NCBI GenBank assembly: GCA_020724025.1
Contig: DYHU01000085.1
Coordinates: 1 to 13,334, forward strand
Direction: 5' to 3'
Length of the DNA: 13,334 bases
Source: Syntrophorhabdus sp.
GTDB taxonomy: Bacteria; Desulfobacterota; BSN033; UBA1163
Each line of letters begins with the position of its first letter. The stretch's first letter is position 1. Shown here piece by piece: positions 1 through 6,104 of the stretch. The notes below the pieces were generated by a model that saw nothing but the letters and a program-made list of their open reading frames with translations, searched no databases and was not told where the DNA came from. The position numbers were made by a program, and so were the translations under genes.

Positions 1-351
1 CTCCATGGGAAGTCCGAAAGTTTTTGCCATAGCGGCTGAGCGCCGTAACTCCTCCATACGATCTTTTGAGGAGGCGATCCGCAAACCGCCAACCTCGCTC
101 CAACCTGTATGCTGCCCTGTTTCCCTTTCTAAGCGGGAGTAGAGCTCAATGCTATATTTCAACATCTTGGTGACGTTGACCGAAGCGCGCAATTGGCCAA
201 CGAGGCCAGCGGCATGAAACGTTGCTCCGCTCGTGAGTTCACCTTTGTCAATGACAACCATGTCGGTCCATCCCATCTTTGTGAGATGATAGGCGATACT
301 GCAACCTGTGATTCCACCACCGATGATGACGACCCGCGCCTGATCCTTCAT
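1..351 (-). CDS. FAD-dependent amine oxidoreductase, dimethylglycine/sarcosine dehydrogenase type (N-terminal part)
   Basis: Partial gene: the start is inside the window and the 3' part is lost at the left edge, leaving 117 codons without a stop. The ATG at 351-349 has a strong ribosome site (GGAGGAG) about 7 bases upstream. The protein opens with a Rossmann dinucleotide-binding strand, VVIIGGGITGCSIAYHL (residues 7-23), followed by an acidic residue after the second strand (VVIDKG, 32-37) and SGATFHAAGLVGQLR (41-55). The last block is characteristic of the DAO superfamily members dimethylglycine and sarcosine dehydrogenase, where the histidine (here His46) carries covalently bound FAD. Known members oxidise N-methyl groups of amines; many have a GcvT-like C-terminal half, which cannot be tested here. 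It is divergent from the transporter genes and an operator-like palindrome at 543-558 lies in its promoter region, so it probably belongs to the same regulon. Family call firm, substrate unknown. Confidence 0.88.
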   Translation of the reverse strand, partial: MKDQARVVIIGGGITGCSIAYHLTKMGWTDMVVIDKGELTSGATFHAAGLVGQLRASVNVTKMLKYSIELYSRLERETGQHTGWSEVGGLRIASSKDRMEELRRSAAMAKTFGLPME

Positions 352-375
352 GCTTTATCTCCTCCATTGCTTAGA

Positions 376-511
376 AAATAAGGGGTTTCGTCTTACGGCA
401 ACGGTAATCCCGCGTTTCGCGGGACCCGTATCGTTAATAAAAGGCTACGTCTATCGTCTCTTAATTCTTTTCACGTAACCGTCACCGGTAACCGAAACGG
501 GCTTCGTTACC
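376..511. repeat. Hairpin-rich intergenic element
   Basis: Non-coding stretch in the leader of the minus-strand oxidoreductase. It contains a perfect hairpin, TCCCGCG-TTT-CGCGGGA (408-424), and a second imperfect one pairing GGTAACCGAA (487-496) with TTCGTTACC (503-511). The block TTACGGCAACGGTAA (about 393-407) is roughly the inverse of the sequence at 474-492, so the whole stretch behaves as an imperfect inverted repeat. It resembles the short dispersed repeats of bacterial intergenic DNA; copy number in the genome cannot be judged here. Confidence 0.5.
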
Positions 512-542
512 ATAACCTTAAAACGATTTTATAGAGCTACCT

Positions 543-558
543 ACCTGTATAGACAGGA
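543..558. promoter_or_regulatory. Operator-like palindrome O1 (putative GntR site)
   Basis: ACCTGTATAGACAGGA contains a perfect inverted repeat, CCTGT-ATAG-ACAGG (544-557). Closely similar 16-mers occur at 2080-2095 and 5926-5941, each upstream of a transcription unit of this locus. The GTATAGAC core is the kind of site bound by HutC-type GntR regulators such as PhnF and NagR/DasR. It starts 20 bases downstream of a minus-strand -35 hexamer, a position suited to repression of the oxidoreductase gene. Assignment to the GntR protein encoded at 5133-5894 is inference. Confidence 0.72.
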
Positions 559-584
559 CTAATTGAAAAATGTTTTTTTGTCAA
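556..584 (-). promoter_or_regulatory. Promoter for the oxidoreductase gene (-35 clear, -10 weak)
   Basis: On the minus strand a perfect TTGACA (584-579) is followed by an A/T-rich spacer. At 17 bases the -10 position reads TAGTCC, a poor match that runs into the operator-like palindrome. The same TTGACAAAA-type -35 box occurs at 642, 2052 and 5902. A weak -10 could mean that initiation needs an activator or that the real -10 lies elsewhere. Confidence 0.5.
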
Positions 585-591
585 TACTTTT

Positions 592-641
592 CACCCCCAC
601 CCACGCCCTCCCCCATTGAGGGGGAGGGTGGGGGGTGGGGG
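592..641. repeat. C/G-rich hairpin with quadruplex-forming runs between divergent promoters
   Basis: A C-rich arm (592-614) and a G-rich arm (620-641) form a long imperfect hairpin around the loop ATTGA; the inner 9 bp (CCCTCCCCC/GGGGGAGGG) are perfect. The G arm contains four runs of at least three G separated by single bases, and the C arm gives a comparable pattern on the minus strand. Both therefore meet the usual G-quadruplex motif. The element fills the gap between the two opposing -35 boxes (579-584 minus, 642-647 plus). Similar elements lie at 724-776 and 2134-2170. Confidence 0.75.
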
Positions 642-670
642 TTGACAAAAAAATTTGGTTTCGATATAAG
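642..670 (+). promoter_or_regulatory. Sigma70-type promoter for the substrate-binding protein gene
   Basis: TTGACA (642-647) and TATAAG (665-670) are separated by exactly 17 bases, giving 6/6 and 5/6 matches to the consensus. This is the best promoter in the window. Predicted initiation near 677 leaves a leader of about 240 bases before the start codon at 920. No copy of the operator palindrome overlaps it; the nearest is O1, about 85 bases upstream of the -35 box. Confidence 0.78.
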
Positions 671-723
671 AGTTTCTAACATTTAATACATATCGAAGTC
701 TGAGAATTTCCTTCTAACAATTT

Positions 724-776
724 GGCCCCCTCACCCTTCCCCTCTCCCCACTGGGGAGAGGGAGGGGGTGAGGGGG
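724..776. repeat. Second C/G-rich hairpin, in the leader of the substrate-binding protein mRNA
   Basis: A C-rich arm (about 724-749) and a G-rich arm (753-776) pair around the loop ACT; the pairing is long but imperfect. In the sense (mRNA) strand the right arm reads GGGG, GGG, GGGGG, GGGGG with loops of 3, 1 and 3 bases, a quadruplex motif. It resembles the C-rich dispersed repeats common in proteobacterial intergenic DNA. It lies between the promoter at 642-670 and the gene. Nothing else recognisable was seen in 777-919 apart from short start-stop units (see findings) and the ribosome site AAGGAGG at 905-911. Confidence 0.7.
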
Positions 777-919
777 AAATTTCAAATCTGTTTGGTTAGT
801 GTTAAATGAATCGTCGAATGGTAGAACGAATAGAAGAGGGGAGGTGAGATGTCTAAGCTTTAAATGATCCAGGGAGGTTAATAAACGAAATCATTCGAAA
901 TAAGAAGGAGGTTAAGCGT

Positions 920-1930
920 ATGAAGAGAAAATGTTGGGCATTGATGGTCGGTTTTTTGATGGTGGCTTTTCTTTCAGGAAGTGTGTGGGCCAAGGAGAAA
1001 GTGGTTGTCTATACCTCGTTAGAGACGGATGAGATTGATAAATATCGGGAAGCCTATCTCAAGGATCTTCCGGACCTTGAAATCCATATCATCCGGCTTT
1101 CCACGGGAGAGCTTGGGGCCAGAATGCTGGCCGAGAGGGCCAACCCCCAGGCAGACCTCATCTGGGGATGGGCCGTGACGAATTTGGAAGACTTCGTCAC
1201 AAAAGGGATGGTGGAACCCTATAAGCCGAAGGGGGTTGAGAAATTAGACAAGAAATTCGTCCATCCCGGATTTAGTTATGTTGGCATCGATATGTATATT
1301 GCCGCCTTCTGTGTCAATACCAAGGTCATGAAGGAGAAGGGACTCCCCATGCCCAAGGGGTGGAATGACCTGCTTGATCCGAAGTTCAAGGGGTTGATTG
1401 CCATGCCAAACCCAGTTGCCTCAGGAACGGGGTTTCTACAGATTTCGAGCATCCTCCAGATGTACGGGGCCAAGGAAGGGAAGGAGGACGGCTGGGAGTT
1501 TTTGAAAAAACTGGATAAAAATATGGGCCAGTATATTAAAAGTGGGTCCAGACCGGCCAAGATGACTGCAGCCGGGGAATTTGCCGTGGGCGCCTCTTTC
1601 GACTTTGTGGTGGCAGAGCAGAAAAAGCAGGGATTTCCTGTGGAATTCGTCTTCCCGATCGAAGGAGCGGGCTACGAGGTGGAGGCCAATGCCCTTCTCA
1701 AAGGGGCAAAGAATTTAGGGGCGGCCAAGAAATTTCTGGATTGGGCGATCAGCGAAAGTGCGATGAAGGAATATTCCAAATTTAAGTACGGGGTGACCCT
1801 CCCCGGCATTCCAACACGGCCTGACCTGCCCAAATTATCTGAGATCAAACTTTATCCTATGGACTTTGCCTGGCAGGCAAAGAACCGGGATGAGATTCTG
1901 AAAAAATGGGAGAGCCTCTTCCTGAAATGA
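920..1930 (+). CDS. ABC transporter periplasmic substrate-binding protein, 2-aminoethylphosphonate/iron-type family
   Basis: 336 residues with a classical Sec signal peptide: basic MKRK, a hydrophobic core, and cleavage likely after VWA (residue 24). There is no lipobox. The mature start KEKVVVYTSLETDEIDKYR and the later blocks LAERANPQADLIWG, GWNDLLDPKFKGLIAMPNP and SGTGFLQ are those of the family 1 extracellular solute-binding proteins. Within these it most resembles the group annotated as 2-aminoethylphosphonate binding proteins (PhnS-like), including the AAGEFAVGASFDF stretch. It would capture the substrate in the periplasm and deliver it to the permease at 3353-5119. Start chosen for AAGGAGG (905-911), 8 bases upstream. 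It has its own promoter and terminator, apart from the ATPase-permease operon. The phosphonate substrate is only an analogy; iron, polyamine or another small amine remain possible. Confidence 0.9.
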   Translation: MKRKCWALMVGFLMVAFLSGSVWAKEKVVVYTSLETDEIDKYREAYLKDLPDLEIHIIRLSTGELGARMLAERANPQADLIWGWAVTNLEDFVTKGMVEPYKPKGVEKLDKKFVHPGFSYVGIDMYIAAFCVNTKVMKEKGLPMPKGWNDLLDPKFKGLIAMPNPVASGTGFLQISSILQMYGAKEGKEDGWEFLKKLDKNMGQYIKSGSRPAKMTAAGEFAVGASFDFVVAEQKKQGFPVEFVFPIEGAGYEVEANALLKGAKNLGAAKKFLDWAISESAMKEYSKFKYGVTLPGIPTRPDLPKLSEIKLYPMDFAWQAKNRDEILKKWESLFLK

Positions 1931-1947
1931 AAAGGCGGTTTATCCAG

Positions 1948-1979
1948 GGGCATCCTGCAGATGCAGGATGCCCTTTTTT
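1948..1979 (+). terminator. Rho-independent terminator after the substrate-binding protein gene
   Basis: GGGCATCCTGCA (1948-1959) pairs perfectly with TGCAGGATGCCC (1962-1973), followed by six T (1974-1979). It begins 17 bases after the stop codon. It separates the binding-protein transcript from the downstream ATPase operon. Confidence 0.93.
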
Positions 1980-1980
1980 G

Positions 1981-2056
1981 TTGACCCATTCGGCGCCGCT
2001 CAGGGTCAACCCTGAGCAAGCTCTGGTCTTTAGACAGGAGAAGCCGAAGGGTTGAC
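1981..2056. repeat. Dispersed-repeat-like hairpin region
   Basis: Contains a perfect hairpin, GCTCAGGG-TCAA-CCCTGAGC (1998-2017). Outer blocks TTGACCCATTCGGC (1981-1994) and GCCGAAGGGTTGAC (2043-2056) are a rough inverse pair. The wording (TTCGGC, GCTCAGGG, CCCTGAGC) matches a style of short repeat often seen between genes in environmental proteobacterial genomes. The right end runs into the -35 box at 2052-2057. Confidence 0.5.
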
Positions 2057-2080
2057 AAAATTTTTCAATTTGATTAAAAA
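2052..2080 (+). promoter_or_regulatory. Promoter for the ATPase-permease-regulator operon
   Basis: TTGACA (2052-2057) is followed, with a 17-base spacer, by TAAAAA (2075-2080), a 4/6 match. A 16-base spacer gives TTAAAA preceded by TGA, an extended -10 arrangement. The operator-like palindrome O2 begins at the last base of the -10 box, so a bound repressor would cover the start site. The sequence TTGACAAAATTTTT is shared with the promoter at 5902. Confidence 0.62.
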
Positions 2081-2095
2081 CCTATATAGAAAGGT
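2080..2095. promoter_or_regulatory. Operator-like palindrome O2 (putative GntR site)
   Basis: ACCTATATAGAAAGGT has symmetric outer arms (ACCT/AGGT) around TATAGA. It matches O3 at 14 of 16 positions and O1 at 13 of 16. Placement just downstream of the -10 box fits repression of the operon that encodes the GntR regulator itself, that is autoregulation. Confidence 0.7.
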
Positions 2096-2133
2096 AAACA
2101 GCTTCCACTCACCGATGAACATCAAATTTGTTT

Positions 2134-2224
2134 CCCTCCCCCTTCAGATGGGGGAGGGCGAGGGTGGGGGTGGAGAAGGTGGGAGTTCCCCTCACCTCAA
2201 TCCTCTCCCACTGAGGGGAGAGGA
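2134..2224. repeat. Two C/G-rich hairpins in the leader of the ATPase operon
   Basis: The first hairpin pairs CCCTCCCCC (2134-2142) with GGGGGAGGG (2150-2158) and is extended by further G runs to 2170, giving four G runs in the sense strand with loops of 1, 3 and 1 (quadruplex motif). The second pairs TCCTCTCCC (2201-2209) with GGGAGAGGA (2216-2224). The family resemblance to 592-641 and 724-776 is clear. There is no T run, so they are unlikely to be intrinsic terminators. The rest of 2225-2270 holds only the ribosome site GAGGGA at 2258-2263. Confidence 0.65.
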
Positions 2225-2270
2225 TGTTTAATTTAAAAAGGATGTATACTACAAAATGAGGGAATAAAAG

Positions 2271-3356
2271 ATGAGTAGAAACCTGAGGTTGGAGAATCTT
2301 ACCAAGCGCTATGGAACGCTGACCGCTGTGGACCGGGTCAATCTGGAGATCGAAGAAGGGGAATTTATCTGTTTCCTCGGGCCGAGTGGCTGCGGGAAGA
2401 CCACGGTCCTCAGGATGATCACCGGTTTTGAGACCGTGACAGAGGGGAAGGTCCTCTTCGATGGGAAGGTGATCAATAATCTCATCCCCCAGAAGAGGGA
2501 GTTCGGAATCGTCTTCCAGTCTTACGCCCTCTTTCCCAATATGACGGTGGAGGAGAATATCGCCTTCGGCCTGAGGATGAGAAAGATGAATAAACAGGCG
2601 ATCGCCCAAAGGGTCGATCAGATGCTGGACCTCGTCGGGCTTCGGGACTGGAGAAAGCTCTTCCCGGCCCAGTTAAGCGGAGGCCAGCAGCAGAGGGTAG
2701 CCCTGGTCCGGGCTCTGGCGCCCGATCCTCAGGTCCTCCTTTTAGATGAGCCCCTGAGCGCACTCGATGCCAAGATCAGGGTTCGTCTCCGGGCGGAGGT
2801 CAAACGATTGCAACAGGAATTGAAGAAGACGATGATCTATGTCACCCATGATCAGGAAGAGGCCCTTTCGATTGCCGATCGAGTGGTGGTGATGGAGAAA
2901 GGGCAGTTCCGGCAGGTGGGAAGGCCCATCAATATTTATAAATGCCCGAACTCCGATTTTGTGGCGGACTTTGTGGGGACCTCCAACTTTTTTAAGGGCT
3001 TACGCACGGATGATCGCGTCCAGACCGAACAGTGGGAATTTACGATTGCTCAAGCAGGTTCGTCCTACCGGGAAAGGGTGGTCCTCGCCATTCGACCGGA
3101 GAAGATCGAGGTCTTCAGACCCGGAGAACCGACAAACCATCTGGTCCTCTCCAACGTGATCCCCGGAAGGATCGATGTGGTCACCTTCCTGGGGGCCGCT
3201 GTTCGATTGGTCGTCAATATGGATGGAGAAGAAGTGATCTCAGATGTGATCGAGAAAGCCTTTGAGCAGAGGGGATTCAAACAGGGCGATGAGGTCCTCC
3301 TCTATTTTCCTCCTGAAGGTTTTCTGGTCTATCCGGAAGAAGAGGGGGCGGCATGA
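2271..3356 (+). CDS. ABC transporter ATP-binding protein (PotA/FbpC/PhnT-like)
   Basis: 361 residues, the usual length for an importer ATPase with a C-terminal TOBE domain. All nucleotide-binding motifs are intact: Walker A GPSGCGKT (37-44), Q-loop Gln83 in VFQSYALFP, signature LSGGQQQ (135-141), Walker B VLLLDE (155-160) and the switch His193 (THDQEEA). Residues from about 235 on form the TOBE region (for example [13 protein letters not shown]). It would dimerise at the inner membrane and drive uptake through the adjacent permease. The ATG is preceded by GAGGGA with a 7-base gap. Its stop overlaps the permease start in ATGA, indicating translational coupling. Among spermidine, iron(III) and aminoethylphosphonate subfamilies the neighbours favour the last, but the ATPase alone does not settle it. 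Confidence 0.93.
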   Translation: MSRNLRLENLTKRYGTLTAVDRVNLEIEEGEFICFLGPSGCGKTTVLRMITGFETVTEGKVLFDGKVINNLIPQKREFGIVFQSYALFPNMTVEENIAFGLRMRKMNKQAIAQRVDQMLDLVGLRDWRKLFPAQLSGGQQQRVALVRALAPDPQVLLLDEPLSALDAKIRVRLRAEVKRLQQELKKTMIYVTHDQEEALSIADRVVVMEKGQFRQVGRPINIYKCPNSDFVADFVGTSNFFKGLRTDDRVQTEQWEFTIAQAGSSYRERVVLAIRPEKIEVFRPGEPTNHLVLSNVIPGRIDVVTFLGAAVRLVVNMDGEEVISDVIEKAFEQRGFKQGDEVLLYFPPEGFLVYPEEEGAA

Positions 3357-5119
3357 ACCGACCTGAAGTCAGCCCTTCCTACCCGGTTTCATCCTCCTTC
3401 TCATGGCTCGCCTTCAGCCCGGACAGATTCATCACGGGTGTGACCTCTGCCTTCTTCCTGGCCATTCTCGTCTTTTTTCTCCTCTATCCGGTCGTGGATA
3501 TCTGCCGGCTCAGTTTCTTAAAAGAAGGAAAACTGACCTTCGAAAACTATGCGGCCTATTTTTCAAGTCCGAGGATCTTCAGATCCTTTACCAATAGCAT
3601 CTATGTCTCCATCCTCACGATGATCATCACCACGGTGACGGCCTTCTTTTTCGCTTATGGATTGACCCGAACGACGATGCCAGGCAAGGGGATTGTCTAT
3701 ACGATTTCGACCTTTCCCCTCATCGCTCCGACCATCATTCAAGCCCTGGCCCTCATCCTACTTTTCGGCAGAAACGGTTTGATCACCCGATATCTATTGG
3801 GCACGGACTGGAACATCTACGGAGCCACAGGCATCATCATCGGAGAATGTCTCTACTGCTTTCCGAACGCCCTCTTCATCCTTTATACGACCCTGTCTGC
3901 GGTTGATACGCGATTGGATGAGGCAGCCCAGAGTCTGGGAGCCTCTGCCCTGAAGACCTTCTATAAGGTGACGCTCCCTTCGGCGAAGTATGGAATTGCG
4001 AGCGCGGCCGCACTGACCTTCAACCTCACCATCACCGATTTCGGAATCCCTGTGGTGATCGGAGGGAATTACTCCGTGCTCGCAACCGAGATCGTTTCAC
4101 AAGTCTTCGGGCTCCAGCGTTTCGACCTGGGAGCCACGATCAGCGTCATCCTCCTCGTTCCCTCCATCGGAGCCTTTATCATCAACTATTACCTGACGAG
4201 AAAGAGCTATGCCCTGATCAGCGGCCAGGCCAGGCCTTTCCTGCAACCTTCCAGGCCTCTTAAGAAGTGGGGTTTTACGATCTATTGCGGATTGATCTGC
4301 TTCTGCATCCTAATCGTCTTTGCCACCGTCTTCCTGGGGTCGTTTGTGAAGACATGGCCTTACGATTTCTCTCTCACCTTCAGGCATTTCGACTTCCCAT
4401 CACTGGGGGGCCATGCCCCTCTCTGGACGGACTTCTGGACCTCGGTCCTGCCCGAGGGGACATTTCGAACGATGATCGCTTACAAATATGCGCCGATCTG
4501 GACCAGCCTTCTGGTCGCCATTGTCGTTGCCATCGCCGGCGCCTCTCTGACGCTCCTCGCAGGCTATATCATCGAGAAGAAGAAACCGAAGGGAGAGCAG
4601 GTTCTCTACACGCTGAGTGTTTTGCCGGCGGCCATCCCCGGAGTGGTGATGGGTTTGGGGTATGTCCTGGCTTTTAACAAGCCTTACTTTTTCATCTATG
4701 GGACGATCTGGATCATCATCATCAACATCATCATCTGTAATTTCACCCTGGGGGTGCTCACCAGTATCGCTAATCTGAAACAGATCGACAAATCGATTGA
4801 GGAGGCAGCCATCAGCCTCGGAGCCGGACCTATTTCGACCTTTACGAAGGTGGTTTTTCCCCTTTCGAGAGTGGCCTTCCTCTCCACCGCCACCTTCTTC
4901 TTCATGAGGGCCATGACGACGATCAGCGCGGTGATCTTTCTCATCTCCGCAACGATCAAACTGGCCGCCATCGAAATCATCTTTCTCGATGTGGATGGCC
5001 GGACCGCCAGCGCCAATGCGATGTGTACGGTTGTGGTGGCCATTGTGGTCGGGGCGCTCCTCGTCATGCGTCTGGCGACCGGCAAGTCCGCGTTGAGCGG
5101 AATGGTTTCATCGAAGTGA
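3353..5119 (+). CDS. ABC transporter permease, tandem-fused two-domain type (FbpB/PhnU-like)
   Basis: 588 residues made of two homologous permease halves in one chain. The first half has hydrophobic segments near residues 28-50, 84-104, 117-137, 158-180, 212-232 and 258-281. The second has them near 307-330, 384-406, 418-440, 449-471, 508-530 and 556-574. Each half carries the cytoplasmic EAA loop that docks the ATPase: EAAQSLGASALKTFYKVTLP (190-209) and EEAAISLGAGPISTFTKVVF (483-502). Fused permeases of this size occur in the iron(III) and putative aminoethylphosphonate transporter families, so the fusion is a family trait, not a merger of two genes. It overlaps the ATPase stop by 4 bases and its own stop lies 13 bases before the regulator's preferred ATG. 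One chain can supply both halves of the pore with an ATPase dimer. Confidence 0.93.
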   Translation: MNRPEVSPSYPVSSSFSWLAFSPDRFITGVTSAFFLAILVFFLLYPVVDICRLSFLKEGKLTFENYAAYFSSPRIFRSFTNSIYVSILTMIITTVTAFFFAYGLTRTTMPGKGIVYTISTFPLIAPTIIQALALILLFGRNGLITRYLLGTDWNIYGATGIIIGECLYCFPNALFILYTTLSAVDTRLDEAAQSLGASALKTFYKVTLPSAKYGIASAAALTFNLTITDFGIPVVIGGNYSVLATEIVSQVFGLQRFDLGATISVILLVPSIGAFIINYYLTRKSYALISGQARPFLQPSRPLKKWGFTIYCGLICFCILIVFATVFLGSFVKTWPYDFSLTFRHFDFPSLGGHAPLWTDFWTSVLPEGTFRTMIAYKYAPIWTSLLVAIVVAIAGASLTLLAGYIIEKKKPKGEQVLYTLSVLPAAIPGVVMGLGYVLAFNKPYFFIYGTIWIIIINIIICNFTLGVLTSIANLKQIDKSIEEAAISLGAGPISTFTKVVFPLSRVAFLSTATFFFMRAMTTISAVIFLISATIKLAAIEIIFLDVDGRTASANAMCTVVVAIVVGALLVMRLATGKSALSGMVSSK

Positions 5120-5132
5120 GGTGCAGAGAAAC

Positions 5133-5894
5133 ATGGCAGAGACATTTCATTTGGATCCGGGGGTTCCCAAGTATTTACAGATCAGCCATTGGCTGACGGA
5201 GATGATCCAGAAGGGCCGCTATGCGGTGAACGATAAACTGCCTTCGGAATCGAAACTGGCCGAACTTTTCCGGGTCAACCGGAACACGGTCCGGCAGGCC
5301 ATCTCCGATCTGGTGACCAAAGGGATCGTCCAGAAGAGAAACGGCGTGGGATCTTTTGTCATCGGCCGCGCTGTACAGCCCGTCAAATATACCCTCCAGC
5401 ACATCTCCAGTTTTACGGATGATATGATCCGGATGGGGGTTTCCCCCCAGACCCGACTCCTCAGCAAGTCCGTGATCGAAGCGCCCGCCGATGTGGCGGA
5501 GAAGCTGATGCTGGGAAAGGAGAAACTGGTCATCCTCACGGAGCGGCTCCGGCTGGGAAACCGCATTCCCCTGGTCATTGAGCGGAGTTACCTTCCCCAT
5601 AAGGAGTATAAAGCCATTTTAAAGATGCGACTGACCGGTTCGCTCTACCATCTCCTGACCAAGAAGTTCAATGTGGAGCTTCACCGGTCGATCCAGACCT
5701 TCCGCGCAACTCTTCTCTCCAATGAGGATGCCAGGTTACTGGAAGTTCCTCTCCATTCTCCCGGGATCTTTCTCGAAAGCGTGATCTACGATTCGAAGAA
5801 CATTCCCGTGGAGGTCCTCCATGCCTTCCACCGCGGAGATAAATATATCTTCGAGGTAGAATCGGGGAAATACCGGTACGATCTGAAAGACTAA
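5133..5894 (+). CDS. GntR-family transcriptional regulator, HutC/UTRA subfamily
   Basis: 253 residues from the ATG at 5133, which has GAGGTG (5118-5123) at a good distance; an in-frame GTG at 5121 lies inside that ribosome site and is less likely. The N-terminal winged helix-turn-helix covers residues 11-77, with LPSESKLAELFRV (36-48), NRNTVRQAISDL (49-60) and the wing NGVGSFV (70-76). Residues from about 88 to 245 are a UTRA effector-binding domain, for example ERLRLGNRIPLVIERSYLP and the late block PVEVLHAFHRGDKYIFEVE. Regulators of this class usually repress and release DNA on binding a small ligand. It is co-transcribed with the transporter. Three HutC-type palindromes upstream of neighbouring units are its likely targets, including its own operon. 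The ligand is unknown; an imported amine or its phosphorylated or carbonyl product is plausible. Confidence 0.92.
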   Translation: MAETFHLDPGVPKYLQISHWLTEMIQKGRYAVNDKLPSESKLAELFRVNRNTVRQAISDLVTKGIVQKRNGVGSFVIGRAVQPVKYTLQHISSFTDDMIRMGVSPQTRLLSKSVIEAPADVAEKLMLGKEKLVILTERLRLGNRIPLVIERSYLPHKEYKAILKMRLTGSLYHLLTKKFNVELHRSIQTFRATLLSNEDARLLEVPLHSPGIFLESVIYDSKNIPVEVLHAFHRGDKYIFEVESGKYRYDLKD

Positions 5895-5901
5895 AAAGGT
5901 C

Positions 5902-5930
5902 TTGACAAAATTTTTTTAACTTGTTACCTG
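5902..5930 (+). promoter_or_regulatory. Promoter region of the aminotransferase operon (-35 clear, -10 uncertain)
   Basis: TTGACA (5902-5907) is followed by A/T tracts. A 17-base spacer places the -10 at TACCTG, which is weak and already part of the operator-like palindrome O3. The longer shared sequence TTGACAAAATTTTT matches the promoter at 2052, so these boxes probably belong to one coordinated set. Confidence 0.5.
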
Positions 5931-5941
5931 TATAGATAGGT
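5926..5941. promoter_or_regulatory. Operator-like palindrome O3 (putative GntR site)
   Basis: ACCTGTATAGATAGGT has arms ACCTGT and ATAGGT around ATAG, with one mismatched pair. It is the third copy of the motif in the window and starts 18 bases after the -35 hexamer. It lies just after the GntR gene and upstream of the aminotransferase, linking the catabolic operon to the same regulator. Confidence 0.72.
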
Positions 5942-5957
5942 AGTTAGGTAAAACAAT

Positions 5958-6084
5958 TTCAAATATCAAAGTCCAAATGTCAAATGAATCCCAAAACGAC
6001 TAAATATGAAAATTTATTTTATTAATTTTGTCATTTGAACTTTGGATTTCATTTGAACTTTGAACTTTGGAATTTGATATTGAA
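5958..6084. repeat. AT-rich imperfect inverted repeat before the aminotransferase gene
   Basis: The left part (5958-5994, with words TCAAATATCAAAGTCCAAAT and GTCAAATGAATCC) is approximately inverted in the right part (6030-6084, with TCATTTGAACTTTGGATTTC and GGAATTTGATATTGAA). The motif TTTGAACTTTG recurs three times with slight changes. This is a widespread style of dispersed intergenic repeat in environmental bacterial genomes. It lies in the mRNA leader, ending ten bases before the AGGAGG ribosome site (6094-6099). Confidence 0.6.
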
Positions 6085-6104
6085 TTTTTAAGCAGGAGGT
6101 TCAT

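Noticed and set aside
193..381. Plus-strand open frame of 62 codons at the left end
   Set aside because: It is antisense to the oxidoreductase N-terminus, which has a strong ribosome site and clear FAD-binding motifs.
2134..2224. Intrinsic terminator or riboswitch in the ATPase leader
   Set aside because: The hairpins have no T run and the layout matches no riboswitch class I recognise; the same repeat type occurs elsewhere in the window.
2109..2609. Minus-strand open frame of 166 codons
   Set aside because: It runs antisense through the start of the ABC ATPase and translates repeat DNA; no domain is recognisable.
3353..5119. Permease as an artificial fusion of two genes by sequencing error
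   Set aside because: Both halves are complete with EAA loops, and single-chain double permeases are normal in this transporter family.
4696..5145. Minus-strand open frame of 149 codons
   Set aside because: Antisense to the permease; the Met- and Ile-rich composition reflects the reverse of codons for hydrophobic residues.
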